Shown here piece after piece: positions 43,006 to 52,991 of a DNA stretch of 61,229 nucleotides. The DNA comes from Cytophagales bacterium. GTDB lineage: Bacteria; Bacteroidota; Bacteroidia; Cytophagales; Cyclobacteriaceae. The stretch lies in assembly GCA_027317105.1 (NCBI GenBank), contig DAHVFH010000175.1:1-61229 (forward strand), in the 5' to 3' direction. Made by a program: the position numbers and the translations under genes. Position 1 is the first letter of the stretch; every line of letters starts with the position of its first letter. A model generated the notes under the pieces. The model did no database searches. It was not told the origin of the DNA and saw only the letters and a program-made list of their open reading frames with translations.

Positions 43006-44742
43006 TTAAAGCTTACTATTCTGTCGAATTGTTTTAACTTCTTCTTCTGTTATCGCGGTTGTTTTATTCTCAAAGTTTTGACGGATAAAAGTCAGCACCT
43101 CAGCAATTTCACTATCCGTTAGAAAACTATGTTTGGGCATCACACCATTATAACCTGTGCCACCGACTTCTATATTTCCTACAAGACCATTTAAAATGAT
43201 ATTGATGAGTTTAGCTTTATTTCCTGTTACCCAGGAGGAGTGAGCTACTGGAGGGAATCGACCTGCTGCGCCCTTTCCATTTCCCTGATGACAAGGTGCA
43301 CAATAGGTTGCATATATTTTTTCGCCACCGATGGCCTTATCTTTCTGAAGGTTGTCGGATATTTCGTCTGGAGTTCGTATGTGAGGAAGATTTTTTCTTA
43401 GCTCCATTTTGGCAAGAGTCGTCTCACCAAAATTCTTTTTGTCGCCTTTAAACATTATGCGCCAGATTTTACCCTTCACTGTTTCGGATATATACAACGA
43501 ACCATCCGGCCCCATTGCTATAGCCATAGGCCGATATGTCGCATCGCTTACGTCAGCGATCGGCTTTTCGCCCACGAACCCATCGGCAAATACCTCCCAG
43601 TTGCCTGTTGGTTTGCCATCCTTAAATGGCACGAAAGCAATAAAATATCCGGCTTGTGGATAGGGGGCACGATTGGTTGAGCCGTGAAACGCAATGAATG
43701 CCCCGTTTTTGTAATGATAGGGAAATTGATCTCCGGTATAAAAGAAAAGATCGTTGGGAGCCCAATGCGCAGGGAACCCGATCAAGGGTTGGATATACTC
43801 GCTGCCCTTGCCTTCTTTGGTTCCATCTCCACCATATTCGGGGTTAAGCATACGTTTTCCTTTAATAGGATCATAGTAATAGTAAGGCCAACCGGCATTG
43901 TCACCTTCTTTTATTTTAAGAAATTCCTCAGCAGGAAGCATGGCACTTTGCCACCGCGTAAAAAGGTTTGCATTTCGCGAATTCAGATCGTCTCGTCCAT
44001 GAGCTACGATATACAACGTACGGTCTGCTTTGTTCCAATCCATCGCCACTATACTGCGAATGCCGGTGGCATAGCGCTTTCCGTCCTTTTGTGTCTGGCC
44101 AGGTTTGTTGGCGTCAAATTTCCAAATGCCGCCATGTTCTTCCAGTTGTGAGCAGGGATCTTCTCCTGGAGCCCCTGGAATCCGATTTAATTTCTGGCAC
44201 ACATCACCCGGTGCGCCAAAAGGGACGTACAAATTTCCTCCTTCATCCAATGCAATTGGTTTGGCGATATGTTCATACCCGTGCTTGTCATTTTTGTAAT
44301 CATCGAACACGATCATTTCAGGTTTTTCATTTTGCACCAATTTGTTGCTTGATAATTTGATTCTGTACACTTCACCCGCAGTGCTGAAATACATGTAACC
44401 ATGATGAATTCGCATGGCCGTTCCATAGTTTCCTTTGTCTTCGTAGTTTCCGAAATACTTTATGCTATCAGCTTTTCCGTCATGATTCACATCGCGAAGT
44501 CCAACAAGTCCGTATGGTTTTCCTCCACGCATTTTTACATAGATGTCGTCATTATCATTCACTGCTAAATGGCGCGTGCTCCCAAGACTATCCGCAACTA
44601 CGACAACCTCAAACCCATCGGGCACAAAAAGACCTCCGTTGTCAGAATCACCTTTGGGTAAATCTGAATTGGGTTCACACTGCGTGAGAACAACAAAAGC
44701 AAAAATCAGAAATAGTGGTGATCGCACTATTGAAGGGTTCAT
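43006..44742 (-). CDS. sugar dehydrogenase-like propeller fused to cytochrome c
   Basis: The ATG at 44742 begins a lipoprotein signal (NPSIVRSPLFLIFAFVVLTQC). Residues ~30-440 are a propeller related to sorbosone/glucose dehydrogenases (GRDDLNSRNANLFTRW, EGDNAGWPYYYYD, MAIAMGPDGSLYISET). The last ~130 residues are a c-type cytochrome with CAPCH (YCAPCHQGNGKG) and MPKHSFLTD providing the Met ligand. Substrate electrons can pass directly to this heme and onward to the respiratory chain. It sits between RidA and amidohydrolase C, as expected for an oxidative step in the same pathway. Confidence 0.88.
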   Translation of the reverse strand: MNPSIVRSPLFLIFAFVVLTQCEPNSDLPKGDSDNGGLFVPDGFEVVVVADSLGSTRHLAVNDNDDIYVKMRGGKPYGLVGLRDVNHDGKADSIKYFGNYEDKGNYGTAMRIHHGYMYFSTAGEVYRIKLSSNKLVQNEKPEMIVFDDYKNDKHGYEHIAKPIALDEGGNLYVPFGAPGDVCQKLNRIPGAPGEDPCSQLEEHGGIWKFDANKPGQTQKDGKRYATGIRSIVAMDWNKADRTLYIVAHGRDDLNSRNANLFTRWQSAMLPAEEFLKIKEGDNAGWPYYYYDPIKGKRMLNPEYGGDGTKEGKGSEYIQPLIGFPAHWAPNDLFFYTGDQFPYHYKNGAFIAFHGSTNRAPYPQAGYFIAFVPFKDGKPTGNWEVFADGFVGEKPIADVSDATYRPMAIAMGPDGSLYISETVKGKIWRIMFKGDKKNFGETTLAKMELRKNLPHIRTPDEISDNLQKDKAIGGEKIYATYCAPCHQGNGKGAAGRFPPVAHSSWVTGNKAKLINIILNGLVGNIEVGGTGYNGVMPKHSFLTDSEIAEVLTFIRQNFENKTTAITEEEVKTIRQNSKL

Positions 44743-44755
44743 GGATTTAGAAGTT

Positions 44756-45982
44756 TTATTTGTACTGAATTGCCGCAAGGCCGTTTAAATCCCACATTAT
44801 CTCTCCATTTAAAAGTGTCATTTGACAGGTTAATTTATTGTTGCCAATCACTTTGAAACCGCCAACGTCAACAAAGCCATAAGTGCCTTTATCAAAACTG
44901 AGCAAAGCAACATCGGCAGGAGCGCCAACGGTCAAGTGGCCAAGCTCTTTTTTGTTGATCTCTTGTGCGGGATTCCAGGTTGAACAGGCAATCACTTCGT
45001 TAAAAGTCATCCCTATGTTTAGTAGCTTTGACATCACGTTCGTCATGTCCTTCATGCCAGCATTCATGCTGCCTGTATGCAAATCAGTGCTGATGGAGTT
45101 AGGCTTAAAGCCCTGTTTAATGGCGGGGATGGCTTGTTCAAACATAAAACTTCCGCCTCCGTGACCAACATCGAAAATAATACCTCGCTTCTGTCCTTCG
45201 ATTGCATAGGATTGAACTTTTCCATTTTCAACCACGTGCATTCTTCCTTTCGTCTGACCAAAGCAGTGAGTGAGTATGTCACCCGGCCTTAATTTCTGTA
45301 ACAGTAAAGTCTCCCAAGACAATAAAGGTTCTGCGGATCCAAAGTCAATCATTACAGGAATGCCCGCTAGTTCACCTGCTTTAACTGCGCGTTCGGTTGG
45401 TGTCCAGTCGGAGCCGATATAATGCGCTAATTTTATTCCTACAATAAGGTCAGGATATTGTTTGGCTGCCATAGCCGTGAGCTTGGGGTCCATATCGGCA
45501 AGGTTTTGCTCATAGGCGCCACCACGCATTCCTGACCCCACAATATTTATAAAGGCAAACATTCGGGTCTTTGAATTTGCAAATGCCTTGTTTTTAAAAT
45601 CGGGAAAGTTCCTCCAGCCTGCTCCACCTGCATCTACCACTGTCGTTACCCCTGAGCGAAAGGTAAACCCGTCAGGAGGCAAGGCAGTATAACTATCGCT
45701 GAGGTAAGCGTCTTGTGTTGTTCCAAAATAATGATGTCCGTGGATGTCGATCAGTCCAGGCACTACATAAAGGCCAGTAGCATCGATTGTTTTTTTTGCG
45801 GCTCTTGAAATTTTAGAACCTACTTCAGAAATTTTGTGATCAGTGATAGCAATATCCATCACAGCATCAATATTATTTTTAGGATCAATGACATGTCCGT
45901 TTTTGATGAGGAGGTCAATAGTTTGGGCATTCGTTGAGAAGCTTGCCAAAAAGAGTAAAGCGGAAGTGATAACTATTTTCAT
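44756..45982 (-). CDS. exported amidohydrolase C, third paralogue
   Basis: A 408-residue paralogue of the two amidohydrolases in the plus-strand arm. Signal MKIVITSALLFLASFSTNA. Metal ligands: H81 and H83 in DIHGHHYFG, K184 in VGIKLAHYIG, H239 in LTHCFG, D300 in STDLHTG; strand-5 position Asp213 (PVMIDFGSAEP), acidic as in A and B. It ends 13 bp before the dehydrogenase/cytochrome gene. N-deacylation of an amino-sugar acid is inferred from family and context. Confidence 0.85.
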   Translation of the reverse strand: MKIVITSALLFLASFSTNAQTIDLLIKNGHVIDPKNNIDAVMDIAITDHKISEVGSKISRAAKKTIDATGLYVVPGLIDIHGHHYFGTTQDAYLSDSYTALPPDGFTFRSGVTTVVDAGGAGWRNFPDFKNKAFANSKTRMFAFINIVGSGMRGGAYEQNLADMDPKLTAMAAKQYPDLIVGIKLAHYIGSDWTPTERAVKAGELAGIPVMIDFGSAEPLLSWETLLLQKLRPGDILTHCFGQTKGRMHVVENGKVQSYAIEGQKRGIIFDVGHGGGSFMFEQAIPAIKQGFKPNSISTDLHTGSMNAGMKDMTNVMSKLLNIGMTFNEVIACSTWNPAQEINKKELGHLTVGAPADVALLSFDKGTYGFVDVGGFKVIGNNKLTCQMTLLNGEIMWDLNGLAAIQYK

Positions 45983-46063
45983 CGCGATTTATATTTATCT
46001 TTTTAAAATACTATTTTGTTAACCGATCCTGACGCACACGGAATTATTTACAGTCAAATTAGC

Positions 46064-46990
46064 TTACCATGTTCTGCCTTTCGTAAAATTATCAAGCTCT
46101 TGCTGCGTAAGTGGAACAAGCCCCGGATTCGCCTTCACCCAATTCAAAAAATCTTTCTTGATTTCGTCAGTCCAAGCAGAATCTATTTGCCCTGGGGTAT
46201 AAATTCCTGCTTTTAATTTGCTGATCGCAAACTTGTCGCGAAGTTGAATGAACTCAGCGTTGATCACAACTTCCTCCGCCAAATGCGCAGGAATAAAGAC
46301 AACACCTTCTTTCCGAGCTAACACAACATCACCAGGCAATACAGTTACTTCACCAATGATGAGTGGGTGGTTTATGCCGATCAACATGGTTTCTTGCAAA
46401 AATGTAGGATGCCATCCGCGCACGTAGGCATTGAATCCGGGGATAGCACTTAGCCCATCGATGTCGCGGGCAGCGGCATCGAAAATTACACCTGTCCCTG
46501 TTTTGGAAAAAATTGAATTACCAAGGTTATCGCCAATCAACGTTCCATCTTTTATTTTCTCAAAGCAATCGGCCACATACACATCTCCCTTTTGCAGCAT
46601 ATCAATCGGCCATGAATTCATCGGGCCTACCCGTCCTTCTTTTTTTCCTTTTTCTACCATTCGTGCCTGAAGATCAGGGCGAAGGGGCATATATTGTGCC
46701 GTTAATGCGCGTCCTACAAAAGGCTCGTCATCACGAAGCCGTAGCCAATTGCCGGCATACTGATTGTTAAACCCCTTGTTTTTCAATATGCCCCAGGCTT
46801 CCTCAATAGCTACATTTTTCATCCGTTTAATAATAGCATCCGGAACTTTTGGCCTGCCATCAACAAATCGTTCGCCCGTCCATTCTTGCGTAAGAAAAAT
46901 CACTTGCTCGCGATCAAGTTGTTGCGCAAAAAGAACTGGGCAACAATTCATATAAATCAGTATCCCTATCAACATCAATAATTTTCTCAT
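46064..46990 (-). CDS. exported RraA-family aldolase (HMG/CHA aldolase type)
   Basis: The start at 46990 gives a signal peptide MRKLLMLIGILIYMNCCPVLFA. The 285-residue mature part is of the RraA/demethylmenaquinone-like family. The signature D-X20-R-D is exact: D154, then R175-D176 (in FDAAARDIDGL). By my recollection, aldolases of the 4-hydroxy-4-methyl-2-oxoglutarate type carry Asp here, whereas RNase E regulators carry Gly/Ala. An exported RNase regulator would make no sense; a periplasmic class II pyruvate aldolase would. It lies 81 bp before amidohydrolase C and 10 bp after the BASS carrier. Confidence 0.85.
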   Translation of the reverse strand: MRKLLMLIGILIYMNCCPVLFAQQLDREQVIFLTQEWTGERFVDGRPKVPDAIIKRMKNVAIEEAWGILKNKGFNNQYAGNWLRLRDDEPFVGRALTAQYMPLRPDLQARMVEKGKKEGRVGPMNSWPIDMLQKGDVYVADCFEKIKDGTLIGDNLGNSIFSKTGTGVIFDAAARDIDGLSAIPGFNAYVRGWHPTFLQETMLIGINHPLIIGEVTVLPGDVVLARKEGVVFIPAHLAEEVVINAEFIQLRDKFAISKLKAGIYTPGQIDSAWTDEIKKDFLNWVKANPGLVPLTQQELDNFTKGRTW

Positions 46991-47000
46991 GATTTTATGT

Positions 47001-48080
47001 TTAGTCTTTAACTGGTTTATTGTGCCACCAAGTAGCCAGGGAAGAACCGGTAACATTCATCAGCGGCCCAAAGATGGCGGGTGCCAAACCAACGGTGGCC
47101 ACTTTACCCATCCCCAAGGCAAGCCCTGAAGCAAGCCCTGCATTTTGCAACCCTACTTCGATGGCAATGGTGCGACACGTTCTTTCATTCATGCCCAATA
47201 ATTTACAAGCACCGAATCCAAGAAGATATCCAAAAGTGTTGTGCAACAGGCAGGCAAGCACCAAAAGTAGACCAACATTCAACAAACTATCGCGGCCCGC
47301 TGCGGTGATGATGGTAATGATGGCGGCAATGGAGACCATCGAAACAATGGGCATGATTTTGTTCAGCCATTTGAATTTGCTGCTTACAAAATGATTAAAC
47401 AACAAGCCCACACCAACCGGAAGGATTACGATCTTGGTGATGTCCCACATCATGGCTGAAAACTCGACTTTCACATACTCACCGGCCAATAGCTGCATAA
47501 GAAACGGAGTGGCTAGCGGGGAAAGCAACGTTGATACTGCGGTAAGGGTAACCGATAAGGCTACATTAGCACCAGCGAGATAGGACATTACATTTGATGC
47601 TAAACCGCACGGCACAGAGCCAACTAAGATAAGCCCCGCTGCAATCTCTGGAGGGAACCCAAAGAATTTTGCCAAAGAATAACCAACCAATGGCATGATG
47701 GTGAAATGACAGGTGATTCCAATAAGCACGCCTTTTGGCATTTTCGCTATGCCCATAAAATCGTGAAAGCTCATTGTCGATCCCACACCAAACATGATCA
47801 TTTGCAGCAGGGGAATGATCAACAGCTTAAAAGAAAAATCACCCACCCCTATAAAGAAAGAAGGAAAATAGAGCGAAGAAGTTACTGCCGTGAGTATCCA
47901 AAGTGTGTAGGAAAACCCATTGAGTGCTTTGAATCCCTGGAATGAAATGGCTAACAAAATTAATCCTGAGATAAAAAAGAAGGAGGCCGTATTTACCCCG
48001 CTCCATACGCCTTTGATAACGCCTGTCACTAATAACAGAAGTCCTAAAGTCATGGCCACCCTAAAATAACTTATCTTCAT
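47001..48080 (-). CDS. BASS-family (bile acid:sodium symporter) transporter
   Basis: A 359-residue inner-membrane protein with about ten predicted helices and the family segments GVGSTMSFHDF, GSVPCGLASNVMSYLAGANV and STLLSPLATPFLM. BASS proteins couple Na+ to uptake of organic anions, including pyruvate and 2-keto acids in some characterised members. In this setting import of pyruvate or a related keto acid is the natural guess. It is the first gene after susCD, separated from susD by a hairpin, and 10 bp before the aldolase gene. Confidence 0.88.
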   Translation of the reverse strand: MKISYFRVAMTLGLLLLVTGVIKGVWSGVNTASFFFISGLILLAISFQGFKALNGFSYTLWILTAVTSSLYFPSFFIGVGDFSFKLLIIPLLQMIMFGVGSTMSFHDFMGIAKMPKGVLIGITCHFTIMPLVGYSLAKFFGFPPEIAAGLILVGSVPCGLASNVMSYLAGANVALSVTLTAVSTLLSPLATPFLMQLLAGEYVKVEFSAMMWDITKIVILPVGVGLLFNHFVSSKFKWLNKIMPIVSMVSIAAIITIITAAGRDSLLNVGLLLVLACLLHNTFGYLLGFGACKLLGMNERTCRTIAIEVGLQNAGLASGLALGMGKVATVGLAPAIFGPLMNVTGSSLATWWHNKPVKD

Positions 48081-48108
48081 CTTAATAATGAATTAATGAA
48101 ACAAAGAA

Positions 48109-48129
48109 GGCCGGTCATTTTCACCGGCC
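48109..48129 (-). terminator. hairpin between susD and the BASS gene
   Basis: On the minus strand GGCCGGT pairs with ACCGGCC around a 7-nt loop, followed by TTCTTTGTTT. It lies 28 bp after the susD stop codon. It could be a leaky terminator or an mRNA-stabilising hairpin that sets susCD above the downstream enzyme genes. Confidence 0.55.
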
Positions 48130-48156
48130 CTCTAATTAGTGCACTAAACACTATTT

Positions 48157-49788
48157 TTAATTTTTGTCCCACCATAGTGGTGTCATTTCAGTGTCTCCGC
48201 CTGAACCCAAAAGAGACACAGCGGCTGTGACTGCGGCTGCATTCGATTGTTTTTCGGACAGGAGAAAAGGAATCCTTCTCAGCCACTGTGTACTGGTGTT
48301 GGTAATGAGCGGATTATCAGAGTTAGCGACAGGATATAGTTTTACCAGCTTGCTGCGTCTATAATCAGCCCAACCCTCCATGCCATCAGGGTACAATGAT
48401 ATCCATTTTTGGGTAGCGATTTGTTCAAGTTGAATAGCCTGAGTACTTCCAAATGCAACGGGTATGTTAGTCATTGGTGGCGAGTTAAGAAAATCGTTGG
48501 GTGCAATAGGTACGTTTGTGCTATTGGTATATGACGTTGGATCTTCGGAAATCCCCCATTCTAGGAATGAATTCGCTATGCCAGCATTGTAAAGACTTTG
48601 AGCAGTCCCGCCCATGTTCCAGCCTTTTATGGCTCCTTCTGCCCTCAAGAAGTATGACTCAGCAGTAATCATTACCTTTTGGTGAGTAGCAAGATAGGTT
48701 CCTATTCCTGTAACGGTATTTGGGGCTACCCCACCTATGTAACTAGGAGGAGACCATTGGGCACCGTGATGAGAATTATAGGCATAACCATTCAGGCCAC
48801 TAGGATCAGTCAATTGCTTAACTGAAAGGCCATTACGCAGCCCTTCATAATCTCCGGTAACTGTTGAAGGCATGTAGTAAATTTGAAGGCGAGGATCTTT
48901 ATATCCTTTAAGGACAGATTCCATTGAAGCACTCATTCTGAATTCATTCCATTCCATTATTGAAAGGCCATTTCCATCACCATTTACAACACTTCTTTGT
49001 ACAAAGGCATCATCATCAGGGCTTTTTAACATCACACCACCAGACACTGCCGCTTCTGCTTCGGCTTTTGCATTAGTGGGATCAACGTTGGATATACGAA
49101 GCGCCAATCGCAAGCGCAGCGAGTTCGCAAATTTTATCCAGTTGTTCACATTGCCACCAAAAACTAGATCAAAACTTCCATAAGGTGTTTCGCTTGTATG
49201 ATTTGCTAAAATAGAGGTAGCCGTGGATAATCTTTTGAAGAAATCAGCATAGATTTTATCTTGAGCATCGTAGGGTACAGTTGTGCCTGACTGACCTGCT
49301 TTAAAATAAGGAATTGGCCCCCAATAGTCAGTCACCCGATGAAAAGTATAAACCCACCAAATACTGGCGATCTGGTATTCGGCAGAAGTAGAATCTGTAC
49401 TTGCAAATAAAGTCTGCAAGGCGGGTACAACGGTACCATACATGGGGTTGAACGCAGCCCCAACCCAGCTTTGATTAATAACCAACCGGTCTGAACCAAA
49501 GTAAGTTGCCTCACAAGCAAAATACTGCGCGTATTGATCAGAAAAAAGATTCTGCGCAACTTGGTAATTCCATTGACTATTAGGTGCTGTTGACTCTGCT
49601 CGTGCCATAAAGAATCCAAGTTGGGCAGGCCCTGTGGATGTTATAGCCGTCTTATTGGTATTGACATTTGGATAATCCTTAGTGCAGGACATTATCACAA
49701 CAAGAATCCCTAAAAGGATTATGCTTTGTGGCCTGATTTTTAAAAGTTTTATACTTTTCATATTCTTCATTTTAGAGGTTTTTATCAT
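48157..49788 (-). CDS. susD: SusD/RagB-family outer-membrane lipoprotein
   Basis: A 543-residue SusD-like glycan-binding lipoprotein: signal QSIILLGILVVIMSC, then helical TPR-like domains with family phrases SIWWVYTFHRVTDYWGPIPY, WIKFANSLRLRLALRI, DDDAFVQRSV and QKWISLYPDGMEGWADYRR. It caps the SusC channel and binds oligomers or small substrates at the cell surface. The annotated ATG at 49788 has two in-frame ATGs close downstream (49770, 49761) that could be used. It follows susC after 28 bp. Confidence 0.93.
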   Translation of the reverse strand: MIKTSKMKNMKSIKLLKIRPQSIILLGILVVIMSCTKDYPNVNTNKTAITSTGPAQLGFFMARAESTAPNSQWNYQVAQNLFSDQYAQYFACEATYFGSDRLVINQSWVGAAFNPMYGTVVPALQTLFASTDSTSAEYQIASIWWVYTFHRVTDYWGPIPYFKAGQSGTTVPYDAQDKIYADFFKRLSTATSILANHTSETPYGSFDLVFGGNVNNWIKFANSLRLRLALRISNVDPTNAKAEAEAAVSGGVMLKSPDDDAFVQRSVVNGDGNGLSIMEWNEFRMSASMESVLKGYKDPRLQIYYMPSTVTGDYEGLRNGLSVKQLTDPSGLNGYAYNSHHGAQWSPPSYIGGVAPNTVTGIGTYLATHQKVMITAESYFLRAEGAIKGWNMGGTAQSLYNAGIANSFLEWGISEDPTSYTNSTNVPIAPNDFLNSPPMTNIPVAFGSTQAIQLEQIATQKWISLYPDGMEGWADYRRSKLVKLYPVANSDNPLITNTSTQWLRRIPFLLSEKQSNAAAVTAAVSLLGSGGDTEMTPLWWDKN

Positions 49789-49816
49789 ATTCCCTTATGT
49801 TTATTATTTTTTAACA

Positions 49817-52800
49817 TCAGAAGGTAAGTTTTAGATTAAATCCTAAACTTCTGGTTGAAGGCATTGTTCCGTACTGAACACCTTGAAAGTTGCCATTGCC
49901 AAGACTCATATCCGGATCGATTTGCATTTTACGCTTACCTAAGCCAGGAATATCAAGTAGGGAAGAGCCACGGTAGAGCCAAAAGAGGTTCCGAGCAACG
50001 GCTGAAATCCTAACCGATTTGAAAATAAAATTGGAAGGCACTGGAACACTGTAACCAATGGAAAGTTCCCTTACCCTGAAATTAGTAGCGTCATAAGCAA
50101 AAAATTCTCCGACACCATAGCGTTGACCTGTTGTCGATGCAGCTCCTGCTTGCCAGAATTGTTGAGCGGTAACCATAGCGGCTACCTTTTGGCCATTTAC
50201 ATCAACTCCTCCAAGATTCCATGCATCAGTCCGATGCTGATCCGTTATTTTCGATATCCCACTAAATGCTAAGTTCATTTCTGTTCCATCGAGGATGACC
50301 CCTCCAACCCTGCCATCTATTAATACTCGCAAGGAGAACTTCTTGTAGTTAAAAGTATTGGTTAACCCAATAAGTGCTTTTGGATTGAAGCTTCCCAAGT
50401 AAGATTGAGTAGTGCTAGCAATAGGTAAGCCCTTGCCATCTACTACAAATTGTCCAGCAGAATTCCTTTGCCAATGCAATGACACTAGATCACCATAGCT
50501 CCCCCCGGTTTCCACAATTGGGGTAGCAGTCCTGGCATATCCGGCATTTCCTCCCAAATAGGCAATCGGGATATTGGGATCAAGGGCTATTATTTTATTA
50601 ACATTTTTAGAAAAGTTAAGACCAATATCCCAACTGAAGTCATTAGTCTTAATTGGTGTGGCATTCACCACGAGTTCGAACCCCGAGTTTTGTATGTTTC
50701 CAGCATTGATATACTTATAGGTAAAGCCAGTGCCTACGGGTTGATTAAGTTGTAGTAGTTGATTGGTTGAGTTGCTTTTATAAAAGGTCAAGGAAAATCC
50801 AACCCGATTTTCGATAAACCGCGCGTCAATTGCAATTTCTTGATTCGTAACAATCTCAGGTTTTAACCCAGGAAGGGCTTGTGTCCCCGTTCTTGATAAA
50901 AACCCGCTTCCTGTCCCCTGTGAATAATTGTATGTATTTTGGAGAATCTGAGGTTGCCCTCCATTACCCACTTTGGCATAATTGGCACTTAACTTTAAAA
51001 ATGATATGACCTTAGGTAGAGTGACCATATCGGATATGATGCCGGATAACCCAACTGACGGATAAGTAATGGTGTAGGGTTTAGGAAGACGTGAATCCCA
51101 TTCGTGGCGCATACTGGCCTCTAAAAAAAGATATTCTTTAAAAGAAAAACTAGTCTGGGCAAATACGGATTGCGTCTGAATTTCTGTATAGGATGTTACA
51201 GGTTGTGGTGAAGTGGCAAAAGCAAGGTTGAACTGATTGGGCACGTTCAAACCATTGGCATTTACGGTAAGGAAATCATACAGCTGATCCTGAAAAATTC
51301 CTCCTGCTAGATAATTTACCTTTAAATCTTTAGTTATCTTATTTTCGCCTGCAAGCGTCAAATCGTACCATTGTTGGGTAGTGGTATTTCTAGCTTGACT
51401 AAATTGGCCACCAGCATTGGAGGCCCATAGAAGAGTGCCGACAGAATAAATTTGGTTATTTTGGTCATAATACTTGTCCAAGGTCGCCCGCCCTTTCAAT
51501 GAAAGCCAACTATTGAATTGGTATTTTGCCGAAACGTTACCAATCACCCTAGTTCTGTTTTCATTAATATGAGTTCTGTTGATCATCCAATAAGGGTTTT
51601 GGTAGATCGAACTTAAAGTGGAAGGATAATTAGTGGGTGCTGGTAAGCCTGCACTATTTATCAGTTCGGATTGTTTGGCATCTGCTATGCTCATATTGCG
51701 TGGCATTTCATACGCATCAATTACCGGTGAGTTTTCTTCCCCTGTTCGAGGCCTATTGGCAATCGTCTGGCTAATGAAGGTAATCTTGGCATCGGTAGAA
51801 AACTTTTTAGTAACTTGGTTGGTAATACGTAAATTGACTGTATTCCTGTTTAAATTATTTGTAGGAATTATACCTTGGATAGTGTTATTTGTATAGGATA
51901 AATAAGTCTGCATTTTTTCTGATCCACCTTGTATCCCAATCGAATTATTCGTGCTAACCCCTGTTCTAAAAAAATCTCTTATGTTATTTGGCTGAGCTGA
52001 GTAATTACTGGATTTTCCTAGAGAATTAGTATAGGATTGGCCATTCATTTGTGCACCCCAACTGGCACCTACCGAGCTGTCAATTAGGCCATTATTACCT
52101 TGACCATACGTATTTTGAACATTTGGAAGGGCAAACGGGCTATTGGTTGTAACGCCAGAATTGACCGTAACTGACATCTTTTCTTTAGTTCCCTTCTTAG
52201 TAGTTATTACGATCACACCGTTACCTGCCTGGCTTCCGTACAATGCCGCAGCCGAAGCACCACGTAAAATAGTCATGGATTCAATATCGTCAGGATTGAT
52301 ATTGGAAATACCATCAGAAGGTTGAACCGAACCAAAATCACTGCTTGCTGCCCCTGGGGCTGTGTTATTATTAATAGGTACACCGTCAACCACAATCAGG
52401 GCATTATTGCTGCCCTGTATGGAGCGGTTACCACGTAACACAATTCTTGCGCCACTGCCGGGACCACCTGAGCCTTGGTTGATCTGTGCATTGGCGACTT
52501 TCCCTGAAAGGGAGTTCAAAATGTTGTTCTGGTCGCGCACTTCTGTCAGTTGAGCGGTAGGTACCGTTTGCGTAGCATAGACTAAAGTCTTCGTCTCCCT
52601 TGCCACGCCCAGCGCAGTTACTACCACCTCTCCAAGTGTTGAGGCATCCTCATTTATTGTAACATCAAGCGATGATTGTGTCCCCACCGGTACTTCCTTG
52701 GTGTCAAACCCTATAAAGGAGATGACTAAAATTGCATTATCTCCGGATACGCTTATGGAGAATTTCCCAACATCATCTGTGACGGTACCGGTAGAGGTTC

Positions 52801-52951
52801 CTTTCACAATTACATTTGCCCCTGGCACGGTTATTCCATTGGGGTCTTTTACAGTCCCGGTAACAAGGTGCCCCTGGGCCAGCACAGTGATTGATAGCAG
52901 ACCTGTTAGGGCGGCCGCCAACACGCAGATTCGGTAGAGTTTCACTTGCAT
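49817..52951 (-). CDS. susC: SusC/RagA-family TonB-dependent transporter
   Basis: A 1044-residue outer-membrane transporter. Signal MQVKLYRICVLAAALTGLLS; an N-terminal carboxypeptidase-like domain (TGTVKDPNGITVPGANVIV); plug with LRGNRSIQGSNNALIVVDGV; and a 22-strand barrel ending LGFNLKLTF. There is no STN domain, so it is not a trans-envelope anti-sigma signalling type; control is more likely through the neighbouring LacI protein. It is the first gene of a long minus-strand run of genes and has a candidate promoter 41 bp upstream. Confidence 0.95.
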   Translation of the reverse strand: MQVKLYRICVLAAALTGLLSITVLAQGHLVTGTVKDPNGITVPGANVIVKGTSTGTVTDDVGKFSISVSGDNAILVISFIGFDTKEVPVGTQSSLDVTINEDASTLGEVVVTALGVARETKTLVYATQTVPTAQLTEVRDQNNILNSLSGKVANAQINQGSGGPGSGARIVLRGNRSIQGSNNALIVVDGVPINNNTAPGAASSDFGSVQPSDGISNINPDDIESMTILRGASAAALYGSQAGNGVIVITTKKGTKEKMSVTVNSGVTTNSPFALPNVQNTYGQGNNGLIDSSVGASWGAQMNGQSYTNSLGKSSNYSAQPNNIRDFFRTGVSTNNSIGIQGGSEKMQTYLSYTNNTIQGIIPTNNLNRNTVNLRITNQVTKKFSTDAKITFISQTIANRPRTGEENSPVIDAYEMPRNMSIADAKQSELINSAGLPAPTNYPSTLSSIYQNPYWMINRTHINENRTRVIGNVSAKYQFNSWLSLKGRATLDKYYDQNNQIYSVGTLLWASNAGGQFSQARNTTTQQWYDLTLAGENKITKDLKVNYLAGGIFQDQLYDFLTVNANGLNVPNQFNLAFATSPQPVTSYTEIQTQSVFAQTSFSFKEYLFLEASMRHEWDSRLPKPYTITYPSVGLSGIISDMVTLPKVISFLKLSANYAKVGNGGQPQILQNTYNYSQGTGSGFLSRTGTQALPGLKPEIVTNQEIAIDARFIENRVGFSLTFYKSNSTNQLLQLNQPVGTGFTYKYINAGNIQNSGFELVVNATPIKTNDFSWDIGLNFSKNVNKIIALDPNIPIAYLGGNAGYARTATPIVETGGSYGDLVSLHWQRNSAGQFVVDGKGLPIASTTQSYLGSFNPKALIGLTNTFNYKKFSLRVLIDGRVGGVILDGTEMNLAFSGISKITDQHRTDAWNLGGVDVNGQKVAAMVTAQQFWQAGAASTTGQRYGVGEFFAYDATNFRVRELSIGYSVPVPSNFIFKSVRISAVARNLFWLYRGSSLLDIPGLGKRKMQIDPDMSLGNGNFQGVQYGTMPSTRSLGFNLKLTF

Positions 52952-52991
52952 ATTTTTTATTTATTAGGTTAAGGTTTTTATGATTACACCA

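Noticed and set aside
46064..46990. Annotation as RNase E activity regulator
   Set aside because: A signal peptide and the D-X20-R-D aldolase signature argue against an RNA-related role.
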